From the NCBI GenBank assembly GCA_029706075.1, contig JAINUG010000177.1, forward strand, positions 791,001-855,000: a DNA stretch of 64,000 nt, given 5' to 3'. The position numbers were made by a program, and so were the translations under genes. Every line of letters starts with the position of its first letter. Within the stretch, counting starts at the first letter, position 1. The notes under the pieces are model-generated. The model was not told the origin of the DNA. It was given only the letters and a program-made list of their open reading frames with translations, and searched no databases. Below, one piece after another: positions 1-12,139 of this stretch. Origin of the DNA: Aldrovandia affinis. Taxonomy: Eukaryota > Chordata > Actinopteri > Notacanthiformes > Halosauridae.

Positions 1-257
1 TATCCTGTGGTCAATAAACAAACAAATATCATCTAAATATAAGCAAAAGTACTTTTTTTTTCAACTGTCATATTTGCTTTTGAATTAATCTTACCGAAAA
101 CAAAAAAATGCCTGGAAGGGATTTAGGAAAGATCAGTTATCTGGATTCTTCTTACATCACCACTGTGTTCAGGGTTGATAACAAACACTGTTATAATTTT
201 CATTTCATTATTGCTCATTTTGTATATATTCAGATACCCTCATGTAGCAAGATTATT

Positions 258-770
258 TACAGATAACTGCCATACTTGAGTAAAGAAAGGGTTCTGGTGG
301 CTCTGTTATGGTGTGGGGTGCATTTTCCTGCCATGGTTTAGGTCCATTCAACCCCTTAGAGGCCAAGGTAAATGGCAATAAATACAAAGCCATTCTGAAT
401 GATCACCTTCATTCTATGATGAAGCATTTCTATCCTGATGGTAGTGGTCTCTTCCAGGATGACAATGCCCCATCCACAGGGCAGGAGTGGTCACTGAATG
501 GTTTGATGAGCATGAAAATGATGTATGCCATATGCCATGGCCATCTCAGTCACCAGATCGCCCGATACAGCGTTTTCCACCACCATCCCCAAAACACTAA
601 ATTATGGAATTTCACATGGAAGAATGGTGTTGCACTGCTCCAAGAAAGTTTCGGACACTTTTAGAATCTATGCCAAGGAGCATTGAAGCTGTTCTCAGCG
701 GTGTGTGGTGGCCCAACACCCTATTAAGATACATTTTGTTGGCGTTCCTTTAATTTGGCAGTTACCTGTA
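258..770 (+). mobile_element. Tc1-like DNA transposon, internal-deletion copy 1
   Basis: Imperfect terminal inverted repeats of about 25 bp bound the element: the left end starts CAGATAACTGCC at 260 and the right end reads GGCAGTTACCTG before 769. TA dinucleotides sit at both outer edges, as expected for Tc1/mariner target duplication. The left repeat is joined almost directly to the C-terminal part of a transposase gene (308 onward), so the DNA-binding region and the first catalytic Asp are gone. The element is 513 bp and cannot encode a working transposase. Copies at 38059 and 47402 share the same structure. Confidence 0.85.
308..718 (+). pseudogene. Tc1/mariner transposase C-terminal fragment
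   Basis: The translation begins MVWGAFS-HGLGP, then carries the GLFQDDNAP block, which holds the second catalytic Asp region of the DDE/D domain. The usual His after DDNAP-I is lost to a one-base deletion that shifts the frame near residue 56. Downstream, other frames still show the EWF-EHEND, PWPSQSPD and PRRIEAVL-type blocks, and part of the sequence between SPD and PPPS is missing. Only the last half of a normal ~340-residue transposase is represented. It is clearly dead. Confidence 0.85.
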
Positions 771-2835
771 TGTTTATATCATATTTTGTATTCAGTAAGT
801 TTCCCACATAAAGTGTTCTCTTAAGCTGAGATAATAAGTTGTGAATTATTGGGCTGTGCAGGAACAATAGTTCTAAAATGCAATATAATGATGGAACTTT
901 AAATTTATCAAAAAACAATGACTAACTAATGTTTTTGAATGGATGCTGACCCAAAGTTCCCATTTTTTAATTCATTAAATACATTAGTTTAGCAAGGCAT
1001 TAATGTCCACTGCTAACAGCAAAAACTGTTTGTGGATGTGTGAGGTAACCCTATAAACAATATAATTTAAGCAAATGCCATAACAGCATTATTTGACAGT
1101 AGTTTTAATTAACTTTGAATTAATTATGCATCAGAGTACTTTCCCAGTGGAAAACCCCCCACGCAGCCAGAATTAATGGTGGTATTTTGGAAGAGAGCTA
1201 ATTGGTTTAATGCAAAGAGAAACAGATTAACCAAGTGCTACAACCCTTAAAAACATCAATCAAACCAACATTATTTGATAGCACACTCACTTCTGAAGAT
1301 TGCAGTAAAGAATAACAAGGCTTTTAAATAATTACTGCAGGGCAAAATTCCACCTAAATGCAAGTATACATTTTAGAAGGTAGAAGGACTGAATTAAAAG
1401 TTACTCTTTCATTACTTGGGAATGTTCAACTAATTGGTAGCTGCTCCACATGTGTTGAGTTAACTTTTTTCTAAGCACTTTCTTTATATTAGTCAATTAA
1501 AACAAATTATAAAATTGTGTTGAAATGATTGCCTCTCATAAACTTTTATTTCATTGCAGCTCACATTATTTTATCTTTATCACAAGTAAAACCTGTCGCC
1601 TTGTTGTATTTGACATACTCCCTTGAAACTACGGAATTCAAACGTTCAAACATTTCCCCATTGGTGAGCTCCATAGATCTTGTGCTGCCAGAATATTCCC
1701 ACTAGAGGGCGTGTTTTTGTCAGTAAATGATTAGTAGTGTGTTGAGTCAGCTTGACCATGGTCTCCCCTCCACCACCTTTTGCAAAGGGGATGGACACTT
1801 GCAGTGACCCCTGTTAAACTGACCCTAATTCCAAAGGAACCTGTGTGCCGATAGAGGGTCAGCTGTTTAAAATGAGTCAGGCCTTTCCCTCTCGCCTGGA
1901 CTGAACATTTGTGGCAGGATGCTGACACCTTGCAACAAGAAAGCATGTGCATAACAGCTCTGCAAAACCAGTATATACATTCTGTAATATTTATTTTCTC
2001 CTTAAAATAAAGGCTGGCCAGTTGCTCTTGATAGTTGTGCCGAGTGTTTCCTGTGAATATCTTGACAACCATCTTAAAATGAGAGCCAATAAAAGTTGAG
2101 CCATGAGCAAACATTGGAATACAAAAAACATTGCAATACTACTAATACTAATACGACTACTAATAATAATACAGTTGTTATAATAACCATATGACATTGA
2201 ACTGTGTTTTACTGGTGGATACTAGTTTGCAGAGGAGCACTTGAGAAGTCGATAGTGAGGGTGGCATTTCAGTGAGGATGGTTTAGCAGGGGATCACTGT
2301 GCCGTGCCAGTGGCAGTAGGCACACTGTGACGTGTATTGTGCTTTCAATGATACGACGAGGCCTACAGTCAGCACGGTCCCGGTTACTCTGAGGTTTAAA
2401 GGTGGCAGATGGCACACTAATATTTATGTTATTAGCCAGAGCTAAAGCACAGTGCACAGTGGGAATTTGTAATTATGTAGATTCCATTTCAAATTCCTAA
2501 TTTCCTCTTTGTGAAAGTAAAGGTGTAACATGTGAGCCAAAAGCTGCATATATATATAAAATCACTGCATATGTATAAATATATATATATACATAAAGAA
2601 GGTAGGTATTTTCTTATCATTCTTAGTGATTTTTAAAGAATAGAATATTTTTAACAAGCTGTGACCATTTCTACAGTATAATTCTTCTTTTTTTAAGGAT
2701 AGTCAAAAGTTAACCTAAGTTTAGTTTGCCTAAAATGCACTAGGCCAACATATAAGCTTGAGCTTGATTCTTAATGCAGCTATTTATTTTCTGTATTTTT
2801 CAACGCATCAGCATTTCCTGTATTCAATCAATAAA
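771..2835. other. 5' flank, no gene recognised
   Basis: The sequence is AT-rich with no convincing coding frame or RNA gene. Bases 1090-1250 have a dense, repeat-free, TAATT-rich texture like conserved non-coding DNA. Around 2130-2180 there is a degenerate CTA/ATA-rich stretch, and around 2550-2595 an (AT)n run. Confidence 0.5.
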
Positions 2836-2890
2836 CCATTCAAACTTTATTTGTATAGCGCATTTTTACAAAGCAACATAGCAGTCCGTT
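2836..2890 (-). repeat. possible LINE 3' end fragment
   Basis: On the minus strand this reads as GCGCTATACAAATAAAG, a terminus common to several fish non-LTR retrotransposons. No body of the element is recognisable. The related motif GGCGCTATACAAA recurs at 3274 and 3410 on the plus strand. Confidence 0.4.
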
Positions 2891-3186
2891 AGTTTCACTG
2901 TGCACAAACAGTTTTTGCATCTACCCACGGCAACTGAGCGATCGTCCCTGTTCATTGAGGAGGTTGACTTGCAAACAAATTATTTTTCAAGTGTCTAGAC
3001 AGGAAGAAGAGCTTACCGTGCATTTCTGTGTTACAACTGCATCATGCAAATGGTGCAAGCGCTCATAGGAATATTATTTATGGAATTAGCATAAACACAG
3101 GCTGATATTGCAATGCTGTCATTATTAATAGGAACTTGCCAGGTCTTCTGGCCTCTGGGTACCCCTAACTGTGGGAAGTGCAGGAA

Positions 3187-3433
3187 ATTACGAAAGTCCT
3201 TCTCCTACCAAAATAGTCTGTGGTTAAACTTTCAGAACCTTATCTTTCCTGTACAGTGTCCTTTGTTTCAGAAAGGCGCTATACAAAATATATATTACAA
3301 ATTATTATTATTATTATTAAAAATATTACGAAAGTCCTTCTACCAAAATAGTCTGTGGTTAAACTTTGAGAACCGTATCTTTCCCATACAGTGTCCTTTG
3401 ATTCAGAAAAGGCGCTATACAAAATATATATTA
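3187..3433 (+). repeat. tandemly duplicated ~110 bp unit ending in GGCGCTATACAAA
   Basis: Two near-identical copies (3187-3297 and 3325-3433) run from ATTACGAAAGTCCTTC to GGCGCTATACAAAATATATATTA and are separated by an (ATT)n spacer. They differ by only a few substitutions and a 3 bp indel. The terminus resembles a LINE or SINE 3' end of the GCGCTATAcAAA type, so a duplicated retroelement tail is likely. An AT-rich and (TAA)n tract follows to about 3500. Confidence 0.75.
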
Positions 3434-3500
3434 AAATAATATATAAAAATATATATAAAATATTATTAATAATAATAATAATAATAAACAATAATAATGG

Positions 3501-6500
3501 GAGACAGTGGGAGTTAGGCGGAGTGATCAAAAGGAGACAAACCTAATTATCATAATGTCCACATATAAAGGTTAAAAAGAACTATGCCAAACTTCAAAGA
3601 CACATACTTGCATTGTATAGAACAACAGACAAACACAAGAAGTACAGAACTGTACAAGACAGTGGACAATAGCAATGCTAACGCTGTCAACGTTGCCTCA
3701 ATGGCATGCAATGCCAATAAGCTAGTCTCTCGTGAGGTGGGCTGGGGAAAACACAAAAAAATCCAACAGATGCTGGCAATAACTGAACACTGCCGCAGCC
3801 TTCAAAGTGAATCCGGAGAGGAACGGTTAAGAGTGGAGAAATCAGAGCCCCGTCTTAACGAGCTGTCAGATACCGCAGGCTTCCCTTCAAAACGGCACTC
3901 CCTGAACGCATCGAGAGCTATGGACACGCTAAAACACTGTACATCAATCGTGAATCCCGGGTAGAAACAGTCTCTCACTCTCTCACTCTCTTCGCTTTCA
4001 CAAACTTGTTATAAACGGCACGGTGCCAGCTGGCGCCACGAGGCCTGCGCCTAATTGGCCACTGCGTCACCCAGGGAGGGAGGGATTCAGACCGCAGGGC
4101 ATTCCCTGCTGGCAAATGCAGGCGGGAGGCCATTGTTGGGTGACACTGATAAATAGTGTAAAATCAAATGAAATCAGCGACAAAAATAGATGACTGGCGA
4201 GGCACCGTCGGAACTGCCTGTTCCTGAAATCATTCAAACTACAGCATAAACAGGATACCACCTGTTCAGGAACTGGGGGGGATATATATAATCAGCTATT
4301 ATGTCTATATGAAATACACCTGGACACCTTCAGCATAACAGAAATAGTTTTTTTGTTCCACAACGTCCGAGAAGTCTGAAAGTCTCCTCTATTTGTGCAA
4401 CATACAAGCACGAAATGACAGAAAGTCTCTCAAAACTGAAAAAGTTCAACATTGTTAGTGATTGGGATTCATTTGTAATTGTTTGCGATTTCAGTATTTC
4501 TGATACCGTTGACAAATAATTGTGAATGTAAATGAATGTAAGTTACGCACGGCGCAAATTGAAATGAATTAAAGCCGTTGCTTTAAGCCCTCTGGTGTCA
4601 AAAACAAACCACCGATTGTTTTCATCCCAGAAATCCAAACTAAGGTAGTCAGTTCACGAGGAGGCGATGAGCGTTGCATATTATCCCTGTGTGATTGCGA
4701 AGCACCCATAAGACACCACTTCTGTCCCTACAGCAAATATTTACACAGAAGTGAAGAGACTGTGTTCACAGAAACATAAGTGCTTGACACTCCTGGTAAT
4801 ACTGTTGCATTATCAAAATTACATATGCAGCATAAATATTCATGATTGAACCTGTCGGGAAAGAAAATAACGAGGCAAAGCCTGTTTATCCAACGCTGAA
4901 AACAGATGTAGACAGAGAGACCGCTTTTGTGAGACAGAATCTGTTGATCACATTTCTCATGCAAATACTGAGGCATTCACCTGTAGCTACACGTTGTCCT
5001 TTTGTGTAAACATGCCTATTCAGTGCCAACTTTCCACTTCCATATTCCGATGACAGTTTGAGCATGCATTTAAACTACTTTGCCGGTTGTGTTGACACGG
5101 AAATAGTTCTGTAAGGGTCATTAAAGGGTCACTGTTGTGGTGTGGTGAATGTAAATTGTCCTTTTGCATGTCCAAATGGTGGATCCATTAAATATAATAT
5201 TTTATAATGACTCTTGTACCTGATGAACAGTATATCATATAGAAATGTGTCACATGCAATATAATAAATAAAACATATACGTTCAATGCAAATGCAAAGA
5301 TAATCATTTAGAAAAGTGTGCACCCCCGTTTCATTTCACTGGTTGCTATGCATTCTGATGATTTTCTTCCAAGTCAACGGTGAATGGAAGAAAAACGTAT
5401 TTGATATGACTATGATCAGTCACCACATGTTTGCAATTCATCAAAATGGGATGTTTCATCTACCAATTTCTATGTGTAAATGGCTTTGCATGTTTTATGC
5501 AAAATTTGATTAAAACAAAATAACAGATAGGTCACGTGAATTTTTACAGATTACAGTGTTCCAATCAGTGCAATTAGTTTTACCAATGACATTCAATAAT
5601 TTTGTTCAAATTCAAACTCTCACAATATGAACTCAATTTAATTTCAAATTGAAGCAGCCTACCATTCCCTTGAGAGTGCCTAAACTGTTATGGAGCTGGG
5701 AAATTACGCGTCCAGCTTCCTCCTGAGTCACTTGACTCGTTGAGTTTTGATATTACCGTACTCACTACTTTGCCAATTTGGCAGTTGCCGACCCCACCGA
5801 CACTCTCTCTGTGTGTCAGTGTGTGTATTTTATTTCGGTTTGAATCACGTGGTCGCTGTGACAGTAGCCCTTTGCCTGAGAATAGAGAAGCGAGACAGTG
5901 AGTGAGTCAGAACGGCAATAGAAGAGCAGAAAAGGCGAAAAAAACGCCAATGACTTCAAAGCCCAGAGTAGGAATAACATCAAAGAACGCTAAGTGACAA
6001 TTCTTTTTTTACAAATGAAAAAAAAAACTGACTTTTTAAAAAAACGGAACCTACGACGCATTCGAGTTTGATGCGCGCGTGCTAATTTATTTGCTATTAA
6101 ACAACCCGTCACAAGACCGGTACTGCTTCTCGGATGTAAGTAGAGAACGACCGTCACAGATTTCTGTGTGGATGACAAATACGCTTTATTGCCTTTCGCC
6201 TCGAGTATCCCCTCGACTCCCGAATGGAAACTTCATTACGCCGCGCGCCGCGTTTCTCGGGTATACAGAGCGCGTGCGGAATTCTGTGCGACTCTCCGAC
6301 TAAAAGACACAGATAACTATAAGCGTTCAGACAAGCGCATCGGTGTACGCTATTCTTTTTGTAAATGAAAAACTGTAGGAAGATGGAACTGATTACTAAA
6401 GCCCGGCTTGTAGCCCAACTATGAAAGTGCCTGTTCACTTAAAATTGTTTGGTGCTCTGACGATGTAGAATCAAATCTGTTTGTTTTTCTTTTAATATGT

Positions 6501-6683
6501 GTGCGTTTGAGCTGTTCAACGTAAGGAAATGAGCCAAATGAACAGAACAAGCAAGGACAAGAGTAATGTGCACATAAAATACCTATGACGTTGGTGTACC
6601 TTTATTACTGTTCTCAAACAGAATACGGATTGTTCCGATTTTTTGAACCAACTGTCTAACGAAAAACGCATTTGGGCGCAGTG
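3501..6683. other. 5' flank, mostly unassigned
   Basis: Apart from a SINE fragment near 4050, nothing was recognised. The segment is moderately AT-rich to about 5900 and then more CpG-rich (6040-6300). The longest reading frame here (126 codons from 3584) shows no known domain and a composition like random sequence. Confidence 0.45.
4046..4092 (+). mobile_element. fragment of 'GGGTGGCTCATCC' SINE family
   Basis: The segment CTAATTGGCCACTGCGTCACCCAGGG with the following GAGGGAGGGATTCAG corresponds to the middle of the elements at 48168-48572 and 54670-55026. Head and tail are missing. Confidence 0.5.

Positions 6684-6741
<58 letters not shown>
6684..6741. repeat. (TTA)n microsatellite
   Basis: An almost perfect run of about 19 TTA units lies roughly 560 bp upstream of the kcnq5 start codon. 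Such arrays are usually length-polymorphic. Confidence 0.95.
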
Positions 6742-6742
<1 letters not shown>

Positions 6743-6839
6743 GGAATCCTAAATGCAAAAGGAAAGGTAACGATGCCGATGCATAAACCCCGCGAGGGGA
6801 CACTGGATTGAACGCAACAGCTTGCACTTGGCTCGTGTT

Positions 6840-7302
6840 CGCGATTTCACAATTCATCTACACAACATAGGCTACTTCCTGTGCGCGTGGATGCCACATT
6901 GTGTAAACTGAGTTAGCCGAGAAGAACAAGAACCCTACAGGTCTTCTGGGTTTCCCTCCCCTTACCAAATATCTACCCAGATAGTGACACTCCTTCAAAA
7001 CCCCCCATCCCATTGAGTCTCCCTCAGATGGCTACAGCGCAGTGACGCTAACCCTTTCTACAAATATCGGAATATTTGAACAAGGAAAGGAAGCAAGCGA
7101 GCAAGCAAGAGTCATAGTAGCGGCAGATGGAAAGGAACACTTGTGTCTACACCATTTGAATAGTTTCATTTGCGTATCGACAGCGCAGCTCCGTTTTCAC
7201 AATTGTACTTTACCGTTCCGAACTCAGTCTCGGCGCGAGCCCAGTTTATATGTGCATGACCCCGGCACACGCGACGCACTCCCAGCCTAGGCTGGTGATG
7301 CC
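6840..7302 (+). promoter_or_regulatory. presumptive kcnq5 promoter and 5' UTR
   Basis: This stretch lies directly upstream of the kcnq5 start and becomes CpG-richer toward the exon. I see no convincing TATA box, so a dispersed promoter is plausible. Transcription start sites cannot be placed from sequence. An out-of-frame ATG at 7298 overlaps the main start region. Confidence 0.35.
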
Positions 7303-7354
7303 ATGCCCCGCAACCACAGCGGTGATGAAAGTGGTTCCTCCGGGCTCTGGATGA
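7298..7354 (+). other. overlapping upstream ORF at the kcnq5 start
   Basis: An ATG at 7298-7300 lies 5 nt before the kcnq5 ATG in another frame. It opens an 18-codon reading frame ending in TGA at 7352-7354, inside the kcnq5 coding sequence. Both ATGs have G at -3 and C at +4, so a scanning ribosome would find them about equally good. Use of the first would reduce kcnq5 translation. This is only an ORF; translation is not shown. Confidence 0.45.
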
Positions 7355-7661
7355 AGACCTCTCCGGGTCAACGTACCGAGGGCTATGGATTGAAAGATGT
7401 GGAGTCCGGTCGAAGGATGGTGAACAGCGCTGCGAGGACGGGTGACGGCTTGCTGTCGGCTGCCTCTGGCTCTTCTCCGGCCACAACAGGTGCAGAGAGC
7501 GTGAGGGTGGTACAGGGAGCCCGCCTGAGCCTGCTCGGCAAGCCGCTAATCTACAGCGCGCAAAGCGGCAGGAGAAACGTGCGCTACCGGAGGCTTCAGA
7601 ACTACCTGTACAACGTGCTGGAGAGACCGCGAGCCTGGGCATTCGTGTACCACGCCTTCGT
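7303..7661 (+). CDS. kcnq5: kcnq5-like potassium channel, coding exon 1 (partial gene)
   Basis: This exon encodes about 119 residues of the cytosolic N-terminus of a Kv7/KCNQ voltage-gated potassium channel, a tetrameric plasma-membrane channel carrying M-type current in neurons and muscle. The start MPR-H, the segment KDVESGR, the block [10 protein letters not shown], and above all [29 protein letters not shown] match my recollection of KCNQ5; the last part is the conserved pre-S1 helix leading into S1. The ATG has G at -3, and an in-frame TAG at 7288-7290 lies 15 nt upstream, which supports this start. The exon ends after two bases of the final Val codon, and GTAAGT (7662-7667) is a consensus donor. 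If the intron is read through, TAA follows at once. The N-terminus is somewhat shorter than I recall for mammals, with fewer Ala/Gly runs. S1-S6, the pore and the C-terminus are outside the window. Teleosts have kcnq5a and kcnq5b; I cannot say which this is. Confidence 0.93.
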
Positions 7662-7749
7662 GTAAGTACACTACACACTTCTGCGTTAATAGCTGTTAAT
7701 ACTACACCACTGTAGCCTACTGCAGCAGTATTTAAAACGTAAACATTTA

Positions 7750-10700
7750 TTAAAAATGCACTTTTCACCTGTTGCTATACGGTACTAGATGCGTTGCTTT
7801 CCTTTACTCACTGAAATGAAGGAATTTAAACAGTGATGGACTTCACCGTTACCTGTTTTTCTGTGTGTTTGATACAATTGCCCTATCATTTATTTTAATT
7901 CACAATACCAGCACATCGTTCCCTTCCACTGATCCAAGCCGAATATATAGAGTACTCATGTATGTCTTATCTAAGGCGAACACTTACCCAATTGTTCTTT
8001 TTACATGTGTATCAAGTGGCATATTTTAGCAACTTGTCAACAAAATCTCCGAGCAATACAGTTCTTGACATTTTTTTAAATGAATACACCATAACTGTAT
8101 TATTAGGGATAACAGGTTAACAGCCTGGAACGTAGATAAATGTAGCCTAGTTAAAGGTTAGTAGTTTGGGCAAGGCTAAAATAATTTAGATTTAGTTTTA
8201 AATTGCATTATTGCCCAATAACATCTTTTTCAATTGGCTTTAAAAATACATAACACATTATTATTATTATTATCATTGTTATTCAAATCGAATCTACTAC
8301 TATCACTACTGCTACTAATCATAGTAATAGTAGGCAGACATTTGTGTGTAGCTATCTTCAGAGGCTGCCTGTGCGGCTCGAGCCCAGTGAGGCATTACAC
8401 TGACATCCAGGTGCTGCGGTTGGGCTGCCTGGCAGACGGTAAGATAACGTTTTCTCAGTTCGTAAGAAAATACGATGGTGTTAAGAGCGGAAAATTTTGA
8501 AAATAGTAGCCTTTCATCTGACGGTTTGCTTTGAATATTCACCACTTACACAGTAAGTACGCAGTAAGACACTTTCAGCTCCGGAGTGGCACTTTATGAC
8601 TGATGGGATTTCGCAGAGAATTAATTCAGTTGTGAATTGCACAAACCTTTCGCTCTTACTCATTAGGCGCAATTACTCACAGTTTGAGCTCGCTCTCAAT
8701 AAACAGTGTATGTTTAGTTTTTTTAAGACAATAAAAAAGAATGGAAATATATAATAATAAAATATTACATATATATATAATAAGGAAATGTATATAGTAT
8801 AAGCAAAATATATCCTAGCCCTCACTGGGAGTTCCCATTGGCTGTTAGCAGTGGCCTCTGTCCGTCTCTCTGTCTCAGTCAGTAAGCCACAGCCTCTGCA
8901 TTTGATCTCCAGAGTGCGAAGCAGCGCTCTTATCAACGTTTCGCTTTGACGCAGACTTAGCAGGAAGGAAGATGTGGCGAGGGTATGAGTCTTTTCAGTA
9001 AACAGCGCTGTAACAAGCTCTGAATGTGGTCTGCTCTCTGGGGCTCCAGTGGGGGGGTGGGGGGGGGGGGGCGCACAGTACAGGGGTCCGAGCGGATGCT
9101 GGTTTCTAGTTTCTGTGAGGCAGCCGTGGGTCACTCCGACGTTCCCTGCCATGGATCTGAGGAGAACCTTGTTCACAAGATCTGAAGAGAACTTCTGTGT
9201 ATGATGTTTGGAGAAGGGACCTTGTGCGTGTGCACACTTCTCATCTCAGAAAGGCAGCAGTGGTGCTGGAACAGGACCTCCTCACTGCTCCCGTTCCTTA
9301 ATTATCATCTGACAACGAAAAGAAAAAGACAGACAAAGGTTTAGACGCAGAGAGGTCCTCAACGCCGTTTCATTATTTCCAAGGTCTCGTTAAGGCGCTA
9401 TCCTTTTTTGGATCACGTCTGTGGCTTGAAGGAGTAAGTCTCCCAAAACACTGGCCAATTATGACCTGGGAGCCTCTCGCAAACTGTGCGCAGATCTCCA
9501 TGCCGCGAGGCAGGATGTTGTTGTTTTATTTGCGCGCACTGGGCAGCCGGGGTCAGGAGGGTTAAGTCCTTGCATCTGTGCCGGCCGTGAGGCTGCAGAG
9601 TGCTCAAACGGACACGGCGCGCATTTGTAGGAAGAGAGAGAGAAAAAAAACGCCCCTGTCATCCTGCGCGGTCACCACGGTTACGAATCGCCCCGGCGAC
9701 ATTGTCTTGGAAAAGACAGAAGTTACGGCCGTTGAGCTTAACGGTCGCGCGGAGTCACTCTCGTGGAGAGGCCCGCTCGGGCGCAAAGGTTTCGGTTGCC
9801 GGGGCCTGGTTACGTAAGGAACAGGCAGCCTTGGGGCAGCGCACGGACGGCCGAGGACCTGGTGAATGGTCTCTTTCAGCCTCGGGGGGCTCAGGGGAAC
9901 AGACGCTACCGCGGAACCAGAAGCCCCCCCCACCACCATGTAATAAATCATGTCTGAAGTCTGTGTTTGATTCTATTGCCCCTCGCGCGTGTTGCTAAGT
10001 GCCCTTCGGCAGTGGCGAGCGGGGGGTGAGGGCCTCCAGTCGTGAGGGCTTATCGACTGTACAGTGAACTTTTACACCTTTAACGGGGATGTGCCTGGGT
10101 GGTCCCGGCTGGTCAGATCAGGCCCGCGAGATCAGGCCATCGAGGAGCTCATCCAGAGGTGTGGGTAAAATCAAGGGTATTCCTTTAGAGACAAGAAAAC
10201 AATTACATTTTGATTGTTATTATTATCAAGTGGCTTAGCAATTTGGGCAGTGAATCTTAAAAATGTACGGCATACAGTAAACAGCACGACAACAAGCACA
10301 TTTTAGAAAACAAAAAGATCATCTGAGTACATCAAGGCCATATCACACACATTAAAATGTAAATACGACTAATGTGCAAAACGTAGACAATATTTTAGTT
10401 GTTGTAGTCACACGATAAATATCAGTTGCTGTGTTTACATCAGTTGCTGATGCATGCTCTTTGTTTTCGAGACAACAGATTGACTCGTGAATAAGTACGA
10501 TCACACCAAAGTCAACGGCAAATGTGCAAGACCGTTTCTGTCGCAGAATTCTGTAACCCCTCTGATCTTTATAAATAGTAGAAATTCACAAGTCACCACA
10601 AACAGAGGAAGGTTTGGAGTCAATACTGTCTTTTCCCCCACATATTTCCAGTTCACTCACCGTAACCATAATGGTAATGTTCAATCACACGTGTTTATTC

Positions 10701-11990
10701 CAGTCCAAACATAATGTTGAGGCACTGTCTGTGAGGAATGGTGACGTCACTATGCGCTGGGCTCGTTAAGAGATCCAGACCGCTTGGTGTCATGGTAACG
10801 AGCTTGCGTTCGATGTGGGCAGCACAAGCTAAGCCTGGTGTGGGTTCAATCTGTCCTGGCCCTTTCTGACTCTATGGTACGATAGGATTGAGGTTCTGAA
10901 CTGGGATTGAAAAGCTACTCCTGGGAGTCAATTATTTTACGTTGGAGATGAACCTGTCAGACAGGATTTTGCCCCACTGTAATGAATTCATTAATTTAGC
11001 TAACACTAGGGAGTGCATACTTGATTATTAAAATACTTGACCATGAGATTGCTCATCAATTACTTTGATCAGTATTCAAACGCTTGTTAATTAAGAAAAC
11101 AAAATGAAGGACAGTACAGTTTTATTCATCAGTATTCATGGGCGTATTCGTTCAAGCCTTGGAACCCTGCATAAAAGAAGCGGTAATTGATTTATGTTAT
11201 TATTTTAGTAGTGATAGTGATAGGCATTACAGATCTCCTAAAGTTTCATACAGTGCTTGGGGGAAGGAAGGGATTTGAATATCCAATAATATGGGCCTTA
11301 AAATACCATAAAATTAATCTAAATGCACATCCCGGAAGACACCTCAACAAGGGTGACTTATACTGCTTAACGTCAGTCCGAGATACACAGCAACATCAAA
11401 TATAAAAGACAAGCTACACAGCAAAATACATCATAAGGTACAAATACAAGCTGTTTTGAATCATGTGAGGCCATTGTTACCTAAATAGACCCCGCTCAAT
11501 AGGCCAGGTGAAATCAGGTGAAGCGTTGGGACAAGTGCGGCCCTGCAGGTCCTCAAGGAGCGCAGCACTCATTACACCGTCACGAGACGAATCGTGTTAG
11601 ACGTGACTGGAGGCGGCGGAGAAGCGCCGCGCAGGAGACCAGGAGGGGGCGAGAGTTTTTGGGAGCGCGAGGGACAGAACCGGTAAGCCGAGACCTTCCG
11701 TTCACGATTAAGGCTCCCAAGGCCCGGTAGCTGGTCGAGGGAGCTGAGGTTCTGTGGCGCTGGGGTGAGGGGGAAATGGTTTCTGGATTCGGTCGCGGTA
11801 GGATAGTGTTGAGGATGCGGCACCAACTGCCGGGGGGGTTACCATTCTTCAGATGTCAGGAAGAACCAGCGAATGGGAGCCAGTGATACCGGATCGGTGA
11901 GAAGTGAGAAGGTCAGAGTGCTGTCAGGCGATACTCCATGGTTCCCGGTGGTCTGGGAAGGGCGTCGCCCTTATAGGGGAAAAAAATCAC
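7750..11990. other. intron segment without recognised elements
   Basis: The first part is AT-rich (ATT runs near 8256, AT runs near 8750-8790). At 9045-9073 is a long G run. About 9600-10010 is CpG-rich and 11500-11830 moderately so. Several reading frames of 60-170 codons occur, but they overlap on both strands and show no known domain. Confidence 0.5.
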
Positions 11991-11999
11991 AGGAATTCC

Positions 12000-12130
12000 A
12001 CACATTCCACGTGTAATTCCACATGTATGCCTCACATTTCTACATGTATATCACATATATGTCACATGTGCGATCACATGTTGCCACAATCACTTCACAA
12101 GTATTCACACGTGATCACGTACATACATGT
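12000..12130. repeat. cluster of CACATG / CACGTG half-palindromes
   Basis: About ten copies of CACATGT, CACGTG, ACATGTA and related sixmers are packed into 130 bp. The spacing is irregular, so it is a degenerate simple repeat rather than a fixed-unit array. These words are also E-box-like. Confidence 0.6.
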
Positions 12131-12139
12131 GGAGGTTTG

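Noticed and set aside
7166-7768. 200-codon open frame on the minus strand across kcnq5 exon 1
   Set aside because: It is antisense to a well-supported exon and its composition (Arg, Ser, Cys, His rich) mirrors a GC-rich coding exon. No domain recognised.
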